From Schauerella fraxinea (lineage in GTDB: Bacteria > Pseudomonadota > Gammaproteobacteria > Burkholderiales > Burkholderiaceae_B), in contig JAVDKL010000001.1 of the NCBI GenBank assembly GCA_030849965.1, positions 1,036,554 through 1,100,553 of the forward strand: a stretch of 64,000 nucleotides of DNA. The letters are read 5' to 3'. Made by a program: the position numbers and the translations under genes. Under the pieces are notes generated by a model. The model did not search any database. It worked only from the letters and a program-made list of their open reading frames with translations, and was not told the DNA's origin. This document shows, in pieces, positions 16,777-24,310 of the stretch (its first letter is position 1; every line of letters starts with the position of its first letter).

Positions 16777-16915
16777 GAGTTCTCTCTACCGGTAAATGAG
16801 GTGCGGCGGACGATACCGTAGCGGCTGCAACCTGTCAGTGACAGAAGGTGACGCAAGAATGAGCCCTTACCGAAGTCTCGACCTGTATTAGAATCGACCC
16901 TTTTGCCGATCGCCC

Positions 16916-17818
16916 ATGTGGTTCAAAAATCTCAAGCTGTATCGCCTCTCGCCCACTTGGGCCTTGAGCCCGGAGCAGGTCGAAGAAGCCCTCTCCAAAT
17001 ACGCCTTTAAGCCTGGAAACACGTCTGAGATGCAAAGTCTCGGCTGGCTGCCGCCGCGTGAAAACGGTGGACTGGTGCACGTTGTCGGTAAGCAGATGCT
17101 GATTGCACTGCGCGCCGAAAAGAAGCTTTTGCCCAGCACGGTCATCAATCAGTTCGCGAAGGCCCGCGCGCAGGAAGCCGAAGAGCAGCAAGGCTACAAG
17201 CCCGGCCGCAAGCAGATGAAGGAGATCAAGGAACAGGTCACCGACGAACTGTTGCCGAAAGCCTTCAGCGTCTATCGCGACACGCGCGTCTGGATCGATC
17301 CCGAGCACCGCTGGCTGGCCATCGACGCCGCAGCCTCCGCCAAGGCGGACGAGGTACTGGGTTTGCTCGCCAAATCCATCGACCCCTTCCCCGTCGAGAG
17401 CCTGTACGTGACGCAGTCCCCCGCGGCTGCAATGACGGGCTGGCTGGCAGAGGACGAAGCGCCCTCGAACTTCAGCATCGATCAGGACACCGAGCTGCGC
17501 GCCTCAGGCGAAAGCGGCGCGGCAATCCGCTACGTCAAGCACTCGATCGATCCCGACGATGTGCGTCGCCATATCTCGTCGGGCAAGCAATGCACCCGCC
17601 TGGCGTTGACGTGGGCCGATCGTATTTCGTTCGTGCTGACTGAGTCGCTCGACATCAAGCGCGTTGCGCCGCTGGACGTCATCAAGGAAAACAACGATGC
17701 CATGTCGCAAAACGACGATGAGCAGTTCGATTCCGACATGACGCTGATGGCAGGCGAATTGGCCAAGATGATTGCTGACTTGGTCGAAGCGTTGGGCGGC
17801 GAAAAAACCAGCCCTTAA
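16916..17818 (+). CDS. rdgC: Recombination-associated protein RdgC
   Basis: RdgC (300 residues) is a ring-shaped, sequence-independent DNA-binding dimer that restrains RecA activity. The N-terminal [11 protein letters not shown] and the internal [27 protein letters not shown] are hallmarks of the family, and the length matches E. coli RdgC (303). A central helical region ([26 protein letters not shown]) is as expected. The gene stands alone. It is the second RecA modulator in this window, after recX. Confidence 0.96.
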   Translation: MWFKNLKLYRLSPTWALSPEQVEEALSKYAFKPGNTSEMQSLGWLPPRENGGLVHVVGKQMLIALRAEKKLLPSTVINQFAKARAQEAEEQQGYKPGRKQMKEIKEQVTDELLPKAFSVYRDTRVWIDPEHRWLAIDAAASAKADEVLGLLAKSIDPFPVESLYVTQSPAAAMTGWLAEDEAPSNFSIDQDTELRASGESGAAIRYVKHSIDPDDVRRHISSGKQCTRLALTWADRISFVLTESLDIKRVAPLDVIKENNDAMSQNDDEQFDSDMTLMAGELAKMIADLVEALGGEKTSP

Positions 17819-17848
17819 GTCCTTATTGCATTAGCGCTGCAAACAAAC

Positions 17849-17882
17849 CGGCCCTCCAGACGCTTAGGCATCTGGAGGGCCG
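17849..17882. terminator. Hairpin between rdgC and the converging DUF4394 gene
   Basis: CGGCCCTCCAGA and TCTGGAGGGCCG form a 12-base-pair stem with a 10-base loop. There is no long T-run, so termination efficiency is uncertain. Confidence 0.6.
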
Positions 17883-17949
17883 TGTCACATGCCGGTTGCC
17901 AACTGCCCCGCCATCGTCGATAGCGGGCGTGCAGGCTGGCTTGTGGGGA

Positions 17950-18732
17950 TTACATCGCGCCTGGCGCAGCCAGATCGATCACGCCCTTGGGCAAGCCGCT
18001 GATCTTGCCGACCAGAGTGGGTTTGCCCGTTTCCAGGTCGACCGTGTGCAATGCGCCATCCAGCAACAAGTAAGCTTGGTTGCCGCCCTTGCCGTCGGAA
18101 ACGATATCGAAGGCCGGCTTCGACAACTTCTTGACGATCTCGCCCTTGGCGACCAAGGTGCCGTCGTTAGGCGGTGCTTGCAGCAGGAGTTGACCCGTCG
18201 CCGCGTCCAGATCGAACAGTTGCGTGGCCTTCGTGCCTGCAAACGAGTTGGTGTAGGCGCCAGCCACAACCTTCGGCGTCTTGCCGGCGTAGGCGCCGTC
18301 AGCGGCGTAGTTCAGCGGCTTGTCCAACACCACTTCGCCCGTATCGACGTTGACGCGGAAGTTGGTGCCGTCGGCTGCGATCAGACGCAGACGATCGGCG
18401 ACAGGATTGAAGTCCACCACGGCCGAGCCCTTGCCGGGCAGTGCCTGATTGAGCTTCATGCCGGCGGTCGCGGTGGCGGTCGTCGGGTCGATCGTGTAGA
18501 GGACATTGTCGTCGCCAACCGCATACAGCTTGCCGTTGGACGGGCGTACGTCGATGCCGCGCAGCGACGTCTTGACGTTCTTGATATCCCAGGTACCGGT
18601 CACTTTCTTGGCGACGGTGTCGATTTTCGCCAGCTTGTTGCTGCCGGACAAGGCCCACAGATCGGCAGCTTGAGCGGCGCCAGCCATGGAGAACGAAGCG
18701 ATCAAACCCGCGGCAATCATTGTGAATTTCAT
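17950..18732 (-). CDS. Secreted DUF4394 beta-propeller-like protein
   Basis: A 260-residue exported protein. The signal peptide MKFTMIAAGLIASFSMAGAAQA is followed by DLWALSGSNKLAKIDT, the start of a DUF4394 domain that fills the protein. Repeated blade-like strands are visible (LRGIDVRPSNGKLYAVGDDN, YTIDPTTATATAG, FNPVADRLRLIAADGTNFRV). DUF4394 genes are often neighbours of ECF sigma/RskA-like pairs, as here, and may be their target. AAGGGA precedes the start. It has its own leader of about 150 bases. Confidence 0.83.
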   Translation of the reverse strand: MKFTMIAAGLIASFSMAGAAQAADLWALSGSNKLAKIDTVAKKVTGTWDIKNVKTSLRGIDVRPSNGKLYAVGDDNVLYTIDPTTATATAGMKLNQALPGKGSAVVDFNPVADRLRLIAADGTNFRVNVDTGEVVLDKPLNYAADGAYAGKTPKVVAGAYTNSFAGTKATQLFDLDAATGQLLLQAPPNDGTLVAKGEIVKKLSKPAFDIVSDGKGGNQAYLLLDGALHTVDLETGKPTLVGKISGLPKGVIDLAAPGAM

Positions 18733-18888
18733 GTGATATCCCTTCCAGGTGGATGACGTATAAGTTGCGGCATAAACACTGGCCCGCGCCAATGTCCCTC
18801 CGTTCCCTGTAAACGCGCCAGCCACTCAACCGGATGTTGAGAATTACACATTGTTTCAAATGGGATTAATCCCCCAGCCGAAATGCAC

Positions 18889-18914
18889 ACGGCCCCTTGC
18901 AGGCAAGGGGCCGT
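18889..18914. terminator. Hairpin downstream of the anti-sigma gene
   Basis: ACGGCCCCTT-GCAGGC-AAGGGGCCGT is a perfect 10-base-pair stem, extendable to 12. It lies about 90 bases after the anti-sigma stop. T-rich sequence follows only on the plus strand (ATTTTCC), so as a terminator for the minus-strand genes it would be weak. Confidence 0.55.
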
Positions 18915-19002
18915 ATTTTCCACAACGGCTGCACGGCCAGCAGGACCACGCCGCGCCCTTGCGGGAGAACAACGGCATGGCCTCGAGCTGCCCGACCCGC
19001 GC

Positions 19003-19827
19003 TTATCGCGCCGGCTGCGGCGCCATTGCCGCGGCAGCGGCCACCACGCGCCCGATAAACAGCACCGGCCCCGTCGGTCGTCCGGTGGGCGAACCGCCCT
19101 GCGGCTCAAGCGTCATCTCGAACAACTGCCCCGGCTGGATCTTGCCGACCTCGGCTGCCGACACATTGATCGTATTGCTGCCGGCAACCAGGCCCAGCGA
19201 ACGCGGGCGAGTTTCCCCCGGCGCCAGCGTCCAAAGCTGCACGGCACGATCCGACGGCGCATCCAGCCCCACCAACGGATCGATGCGAACGTCGCCCGAG
19301 CCCATCACCGTCAACACCCAACCCGGCTTGGCCGCCTCGCCAGGTGCTTGCAACACGGCAACCTGCGGCGGCACCGGCGCTTCGCGGTTCGGGAAAATCG
19401 CCAACATGATGGCAGCAGCGGCAAACCCGGCGCTCACCCAGCGCCAGGTCGGCACGCTATCCCACAAACGACTGCCCCATGAGACAGGCTTGCGGGTCGA
19501 GGCTGCCGCAGAACGCGGTGCTTGCGATGCAGCGGCGTCCGGCGCGGCAGCGCGTGTGGGTTGCGCACTTGCCGGTGAAACAGCAGCCGCAGACGCACGT
19601 TGCGCCACCGAGGCCTGAATTCGCGTCCACACGGCCGCTGAGGGGATGAGCCCCGGCACGCGATCGGCCAAGGCAAGAAAATCGTCTTCCCACTGCAGCG
19701 CCATCTGGGCCGCAGCGTGATCGCGCGCGATCAACGCCTCGACTTCCTGGGCCTCAGGCGCCTCGAGCAGACCTAAAACATATTCGCCGATCAATGCACG
19801 GCGTTCGAAGGTGTTTTCAGGAATCAT
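19003..19827 (-). CDS. RskA-like anti-sigma factor
   Basis: A 274-residue membrane-bound anti-sigma factor. The N-terminal cytoplasmic part (RRALIGEYVLGLLEAPEAQE) would hold the sigma factor; it lacks the HxxxCxxC zinc motif of ChrR/RsrA types. A Pro/Ala-rich linker leads to one membrane helix (WVSAGFAAAAIMLAIF). The periplasmic domain has the RskA C-terminal pattern, ending GSPTGRPTGPVLFIGRVVAA. The start overlaps the sigma stop by ATGA, so the two are made together. Release of the sigma factor would need regulated proteolysis, as in M. tuberculosis RskA; that is inference. Confidence 0.87.
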   Translation of the reverse strand: MIPENTFERRALIGEYVLGLLEAPEAQEVEALIARDHAAAQMALQWEDDFLALADRVPGLIPSAAVWTRIQASVAQRASAAAVSPASAQPTRAAAPDAAASQAPRSAAASTRKPVSWGSRLWDSVPTWRWVSAGFAAAAIMLAIFPNREAPVPPQVAVLQAPGEAAKPGWVLTVMGSGDVRIDPLVGLDAPSDRAVQLWTLAPGETRPRSLGLVAGSNTINVSAAEVGKIQPGQLFEMTLEPQGGSPTGRPTGPVLFIGRVVAAAAAMAPQPAR

Positions 19828-20369
19828 GCTGACAGGCACTCCTGCAGCGCGCGCAGCCCGGCTCGGATACGACTCTTGATCGTACCCAGGGGCGTTGCAA
19901 GTTTTTGCGCGATCTGTCCGTGCGACAAACCTTGGTAATAGGCCAGCATGATGGGACCGCGGCGGTCGTCCTCCAGATAATCGAGGCAACGATCCAGGCG
20001 ATGCGCACCCTGTGCCTCAGTGGCGAGGCCTTCAGGTCCGGGGGCCTCGTCGGCCACCGCATGGATCACCTCGTCGTCGACGACGATCTCATCGCGACGG
20101 CGCAGCCGGCTCAGCACGCGATAGCGCAGGATGCTGTACATCCAGGCGCGGCCGCTACCCAACGCCCGATCGAAACGATCCGCGTTGTTCCAGATCTGCA
20201 CGAACGCATCGTGCAGAATCTCTTCGGCTTCATCGCGCCGACCCAGCATCTTGGCGGCCAGACCCAGCATGCGCGCCGATTCGCAACTGTAGAGGGCATC
20301 GAATGCCGGCTCGTCGCGGCGCGCGCAGCGCTCCAAATGTGCTTCGTAGTCGAAGTTCTCGATAACCAT
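19824..20369 (-). CDS. ECF sigma factor (SigK-like)
   Basis: A 181-residue extracytoplasmic-function sigma factor. Region 2 is at about 20-85 (FDALYSCESARMLGLAAKMLGRRDEAEEILHDAFVQIWNNA), and region 4 with its helix-turn-helix at about 120-175 (RRGPIMLAYYQGLSHGQIAQKLATPLGTIKSRI). The start at 20369 follows a G-rich stretch. It lies only 18 bases after the carbamoyltransferase stop, so the two may be cotranscribed. The next gene is its anti-sigma factor. I could not identify its target promoter motif. Confidence 0.9.
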   Translation of the reverse strand: MVIENFDYEAHLERCARRDEPAFDALYSCESARMLGLAAKMLGRRDEAEEILHDAFVQIWNNADRFDRALGSGRAWMYSILRYRVLSRLRRRDEIVVDDEVIHAVADEAPGPEGLATEAQGAHRLDRCLDYLEDDRRGPIMLAYYQGLSHGQIAQKLATPLGTIKSRIRAGLRALQECLSA

Positions 20370-20387
20370 CCGCCCCCCTGACGGCAA

Positions 20388-21680
20388 TTAGTCCAGCCCG
20401 TGGAAGGACGAGTCGTCCGGCCCCACATGCGACGGATGTTGCCAGGTGACATCCCGCATCGAATGTTGCACCAGGCTCTCCACGCCCAACAGTACCGCGA
20501 AAATCGCCATCCGAATCGGAATACCGTTATCGGTTTGCCGGAAAATGGCCAGACGGGGGTCGTGGTTGAGATCGATACTGAGATCGTTGGCATCTGGCCG
20601 GCTATCGCGCGGCAGCGGATGCATCACGATGGTGTCCGGACCGCAATGCGCGTCGATCATGGCGCGATTGATCTGAAAATCAGGCGTATACCCCTCCTGC
20701 TCTTCATTGGCGAAACGCTCTTTCTGCACGCGAGTCGCGTAGATCACATCGGCGCCGCGCAAGCCTTCGCTCATCGAATTCGTCGACACGATCACGTTAT
20801 CGTTGCGGCTTGCCTGCTCGATGATGTAGCTCGGCATCTCCAGGCCCTTCGGCGAGATCAACGTGAATTTGATGCCACGATAGGCGGCCATCAGCTTGAT
20901 CAGCGAATGCACCGTACGGCCGTACTTCAGATCGCCCACCATCGCGATATGCGCGCCGTCGAGCAACTTTCCAAGGCGCGAAAACTCGGTCAGGATGGTG
21001 TACAGATCGAGCAACGCCTGGCTGGGGTGTTCGCCCGGGCCATCGCCGCCGTTGACCACCGGAATATTGGTGGCGCGCGCGAACTCTGCGACCGATCCCT
21101 GCTCGGGATGCCGGATCACCATCGCATCCACATAGCCGCTCAGCACGCGGCTCGTGTCGTAGATCGACTCGCCTTTCGCCATCGACGAAAACGTGAAGCC
21201 GGTGGTGTCGCATACCGATCCGCCGAGGCGGCAAAATGCGGCACCGAAACTCACGCGGGTGCGCGTGCTGGCCTCAAAAAACAAATTGCCCAGTACTGCA
21301 CCTTCAAGCACCCGCGATACCTTCTGGCGGCGGGCAATCGGTTGCATCATGTCGGCAATGCGGAACAGATCTTCGGCCGCTTCACGCGTGAATTGATCCA
21401 CCGACAAGAGCTGTGGCCGCCCTTCCACCGAGATGCGATCGCGCAACGCGCCCGATTGGCCCGACTGCGTATACTTTTCAAGCAACGCCGTGTTTTGCGT
21501 GATCTCAGAGACGAAGCGCTCCACGACTTCCGGCATCGCGCGATATTCCTGCGATCCCTCAGGCAGCAGCCACGTGTCCAGCGCGCGTCGTTTAACCCCG
21601 ATGCGCGACGCAAACACATCACGCGTCAAATTCATGCGGCGCATCGCGTCGCGGAGGAAGGCTTGCTGGGAGATCGACAT
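20388..21680 (-). CDS. Aspartate carbamoyltransferase with N-terminal helix-turn-helix-like extension
   Basis: A 430-residue protein. The C-terminal part (about 90-415) is a complete aspartate carbamoyltransferase, the enzyme that makes N-carbamoyl-aspartate for pyrimidines. The carbamoyl-phosphate loop FFEASTRTRVSF, the mobile-loop lysine in MAKGES, GEHPSQALLDLYT, GDLKYGRTVHSL, ATRVQKERF and HPLPR are all intact. In front is an extra segment of about 85 residues starting MSISQQAFLRDAMRRMNLTR, with DVFASRIGVKRRALDTWL resembling an Xre/phage-repressor helix-turn-helix. Normal catalytic chains are near 310 residues. No pyrI or other pyr gene is nearby; the ECF sigma gene follows 18 bases later. 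The extension may regulate DNA or mediate assembly. Confidence 0.85.
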   Translation of the reverse strand: MSISQQAFLRDAMRRMNLTRDVFASRIGVKRRALDTWLLPEGSQEYRAMPEVVERFVSEITQNTALLEKYTQSGQSGALRDRISVEGRPQLLSVDQFTREAAEDLFRIADMMQPIARRQKVSRVLEGAVLGNLFFEASTRTRVSFGAAFCRLGGSVCDTTGFTFSSMAKGESIYDTSRVLSGYVDAMVIRHPEQGSVAEFARATNIPVVNGGDGPGEHPSQALLDLYTILTEFSRLGKLLDGAHIAMVGDLKYGRTVHSLIKLMAAYRGIKFTLISPKGLEMPSYIIEQASRNDNVIVSTNSMSEGLRGADVIYATRVQKERFANEEQEGYTPDFQINRAMIDAHCGPDTIVMHPLPRDSRPDANDLSIDLNHDPRLAIFRQTDNGIPIRMAIFAVLLGVESLVQHSMRDVTWQHPSHVGPDDSSFHGLD

Positions 21681-21894
21681 GTCGGCACCTAGGTTATGTA
21701 CGCGATGCGTATATTAACGCTGCAAAATAGCCAGACACCATAAAATTTTTGTGACATCGCTAGGGTGATCCTTTCACGCAACGGGGGACGAAGCCCGCCG
21801 AGCGACAAGCCACAAAGCATCTCGTAAGCCGGCGGATGACGAACAGGAACGTGGGTTGCGAGGTTCACCCTATTGAACACACTGGAGTGAGATC

Positions 21895-22194
21895 ATGACT
21901 GACCGCGAACCATCACCTTCCGCCGCCAAGGAGCCTTCCAGCGCATCAGCGCACGAGGCATCCACTACACCAGATCATGTTGCACCTGAGAACGCTCGGG
22001 CGTTTCCACCGAGCAGTCCGGTCGACGTGCCCAATCTGCCGAAGGCGCTCAAGACCGCCGAACAATCCACCGCCGGCGCTGAATCGGCTGACGCCGCGCA
22101 ACCCATTCCCAATGTAGACACCACCAAGCACAGCTGGGCTGATAACACCCAACCTGCGCCAGATAAGAAAAACGCCCGGTCGTCCATCCTCTGA
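21895..22194 (+). CDS. Small disordered hypothetical protein
   Basis: A 99-residue protein rich in Ala, Pro, Ser, Glu and Asp, with no predicted fold, membrane helix or signal peptide. The start has GGAGTGAG just upstream. The composition is typical of small stress or desiccation-linked proteins, but no family is recognised. It precedes a similar gene by 50 bases and the two probably form one transcript that ends at the hairpin at 22526. Confidence 0.6.
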   Translation: MTDREPSPSAAKEPSSASAHEASTTPDHVAPENARAFPPSSPVDVPNLPKALKTAEQSTAGAESADAAQPIPNVDTTKHSWADNTQPAPDKKNARSSIL

Positions 22195-22244
22195 CGCACG
22201 CGCTTGACTGCATTGCCCGCTGCTAAAGCAAAGGAGACAACACC

Positions 22245-22511
22245 ATGCCTGACAAAACGCCCAAAGTTATTCCGCCTACGCAAAACCCGGCTGACACGCG
22301 TCCGGCCGCAGGACGCGACGATCCCGCAATGAAAGGATCGGGAGCGCTGCCGATGCCCTCCGACGCACCCACGGTGGCGGGAATGCAACGCGCCAGTCGC
22401 GTCCATACCGAACCGGGCGACCCTGGCGTGCCAGCGCCCGAATCGCAGATCACAGGTGGAGCGCCGCCCGATACGCTGCAAGAGGGATCGGACGACGCGG
22501 CAAAGCGGTAA
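22245..22511 (+). CDS. Small disordered hypothetical protein
   Basis: An 88-residue, Pro/Ala/Asp-rich protein with no hydrophobic core. AAAGGAGA precedes the start at good spacing, which supports it as a real gene. It is of the same general type as the gene before it. No family recognised. Confidence 0.6.
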   Translation: MPDKTPKVIPPTQNPADTRPAAGRDDPAMKGSGALPMPSDAPTVAGMQRASRVHTEPGDPGVPAPESQITGGAPPDTLQEGSDDAAKR

Positions 22512-22525
22512 CGTCACGGCCACGC

Positions 22526-22564
22526 GAAGGCTTCACGCATATCCGGCGCGAAGCCTTCATTTTC
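22526..22564 (+). terminator. Terminator after the two disordered-protein genes
   Basis: GAAGGCTTC and GAAGCCTTC form a 9-base-pair stem with a 15-base loop, followed by ATTTTCCC. Confidence 0.65.
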
Positions 22565-22591
22565 CCAGCGTGATGCGAGCGTGACTCGACG

Positions 22592-23032
22592 TTAGCCCGC
22601 GAGTGGGTTTGTGCCATCGCGGCACATGGGTGTGGCGGACTGAATCGAACGAATCGCCGCATCCATCTCTTGCTGATCGAAGGGCGCGATGCCCATAACC
22701 GTCAACGTGGCTTTGGCCGAACGGTCGCCGGCAGGTTGCACCTTGAATCGCATCAGTGCACGGGCCGGTTCGTTTACTGTGAACAGGCGCGTCTCACCCG
22801 TGGTGGCCTTGGGATCGATTGATCCCGTAAAGTCGTACGCCACGTTGTAGGCGTGCTGTCGATCGACATAGCATGCCTTCAAGTATTCCCGTATGCGACG
22901 CTGTGCCTGGTAGTAATCCGTGGGCACATCGAACGCTTGACTCGGGAAATCGCCAGAGGCATCAACACCGCGGCTGGCGCAGCCAGACAGTAGCGTGACG
23001 GCGCAAAGACCCGTGAGCAGCAAGCGACGCAT
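22592..23032 (-). CDS. Putative lipoprotein
   Basis: A protein of about 146 residues with a lipoprotein signal peptide (MRRLLLTGLCAVTLLSGCAS; lipobox LSGC). The mature domain has no family I recognise: AFDVPTDYYQAQRRIREYL, then CYVDRQHAYNVAYDFTGSID and a beta-rich middle. Three cysteines besides the lipobox Cys are not arranged as a metal site. GGAA stands 6 bases before the chosen ATG; in-frame starts at 23038 and 23056 are possible. It is likely anchored in the outer membrane. Confidence 0.7.
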   Translation of the reverse strand: MRRLLLTGLCAVTLLSGCASRGVDASGDFPSQAFDVPTDYYQAQRRIREYLKACYVDRQHAYNVAYDFTGSIDPKATTGETRLFTVNEPARALMRFKVQPAGDRSAKATLTVMGIAPFDQQEMDAAIRSIQSATPMCRDGTNPLAG

Positions 23033-23084
23033 ATTCATTTCCGATAAGAGCTTCATGCGACAGGATTATGCCGCAACGCTGACC

Positions 23085-23294
23085 TTAGAGCGACATGCCG
23101 GGCCCGGCATACGCACGAAAGGCGGCTTGGCCTGGCGATGTCAGCCGAGCCCGACCGCCGCGCTCCTCAATGTAATTCAACGTCATCAACTCGTTGCGCA
23201 TGACGGCGGGTAGTTGGACTTCGTAAGCATGGCGGCGAAGTTCGCGAATCCATCGAAACTGATCCGGGGTCAACACAGGCTTGGTCGAAAACAT
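23085..23294 (-). CDS. Small hypothetical protein
   Basis: A 69-residue protein (LTPDQFRWIRELRRHAYEVQ; LMTLNYIEERGGRARLTSPGQAAF). The second half looks like the end of a winged-helix domain. It has no good ribosome binding site, so the call is moderate. No family recognised. Confidence 0.5.
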   Translation of the reverse strand: MFSTKPVLTPDQFRWIRELRRHAYEVQLPAVMRNELMTLNYIEERGGRARLTSPGQAAFRAYAGPGMSL

Positions 23295-23430
23295 GATTGG
23301 ATATCGTCTTGTTTTAGTGAGAACAGCACTCTATAAAATAGATGTAACAAGCGATCCCTGCTGCACGTAACTAAATCCCTCTGACAGCGATCCCGTGTAA
23401 ATGGAAAGGCCACTGGGGATGCGCAAACTA

Positions 23431-23463
23431 AAAAGCCTTCGCGCATCGAGCGCGAAGGCTTTT
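23431..23463 (-). terminator. Terminator of the entericidin gene
   Basis: A perfect 14-base-pair stem (AAAAGCCTTCGCGC / GCGCGAAGGCTTTT) with a 5-base loop; on the minus strand it ends in a run of T. Confidence 0.9.
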
Positions 23464-23493
23464 CAAAAACGCAGTACTACAGGCTGATCCGAA

Positions 23494-23625
23494 TTAACGG
23501 TTAGCCGCGCCCTGGATTTTTTCTCCGCCACGCTCAATGTCTTTACCAGCACCGTCAACGGTGTTGCAGCCCGCGGCAAGTGCGGAAATGGCGAGCAGCA
23601 CGGCGAGAATGGCTTTGTTCTTCAT
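23494..23625 (-). CDS. Entericidin A/B-family lipoprotein
   Basis: A 43-residue lipoprotein, MKNKAILAVLLAISALAAGC followed by NTVDGAGKDIERGGEKIQ. The lipobox LAAGC and the mature TVDGAGKDIERGGEKIQ match the entericidin family, small envelope lipoproteins that in E. coli form a toxin/antidote pair induced in stationary phase. Only one copy is seen here. AAGGAG lies before the start and a strong terminator after the stop, so the gene is well supported despite its size. Confidence 0.87.
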   Translation of the reverse strand: MKNKAILAVLLAISALAAGCNTVDGAGKDIERGGEKIQGAANR

Positions 23626-23915
23626 GACTTTCTCCTTCTGGCGCACGTATATCCATACGGCGTAATGGGTCGATCGAAAACGCATCAATTGCGCATGCTC
23701 AGAATACATGAGCGCTGCATTAATGCGTGCGCGGCAGGTGTGCAATTCCGATGCAAACCACACTGAAGTGGCAACAACGTATTTCCAATCCGTTGCAATT
23801 CAGGACACGGCAGGCGCAGCGCAGTCCGAGCCAGGCAAGTTGGGATCCAAAGTACGCAAACGGGCACGCGAGTTGCGAATGGCAATTCAGCATATCCATT
23901 CGAAGGAGACCAATA

Positions 23916-24131
23916 ATGTTCAAAATGCCAAGTGGCGCTCGCAGCGTGCGCCCCGCCATGACGATTGTTCCGCCCATGAAATTCAGCAGCAACCCCGACA
24001 ATCCGGACTCGCCGATTCCTGGCGAACATCCCATTCCGGGTCAACCGCCGTCACCCGGCGCGCCGCCGACCCCTGCCGATCCCCCGGTCGTACCGCCCTC
24101 GCCGGCCGCGCCGCCTACCCCGATGGCGTGA
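23916..24131 (+). CDS. Small proline-rich protein
   Basis: A 71-residue protein that is about one third proline. After MFKMPSGARSVRPAMTIVPP come repeats of the type PGxPPxPGxPPxPADPP. GAAGGAGA lies 6 bases before the ATG. It is predicted to be an extended polyproline coil. No signal peptide or family is seen. An in-frame frame reaches further upstream to 23727 but without a ribosome binding site. Confidence 0.6.
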   Translation: MFKMPSGARSVRPAMTIVPPMKFSSNPDNPDSPIPGEHPIPGQPPSPGAPPTPADPPVVPPSPAAPPTPMA

Positions 24132-24310
24132 CGTCATCGCATTGCGTTCGGGATGCCGAACAGCAATAGCGTGCATGCAACATCAGCGCCCCAGAAGGTG
24201 GACATTGCTCCACGCGCTTCGGGGCGTTTTCCATTGGGCTGGACTACACTGGCGCGTTGCCTGACTCCCGTTGCCCCTAAGTGACGGACGAACGCCCCGG
24301 AATTGCCCGC

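Noticed and set aside
18780-18830. GGGAAC-type ECF sigma -35 element before the DUF4394 gene
   Set aside because: No matching -10 element at proper spacing, so autoregulation by the adjacent sigma factor could not be supported from sequence.
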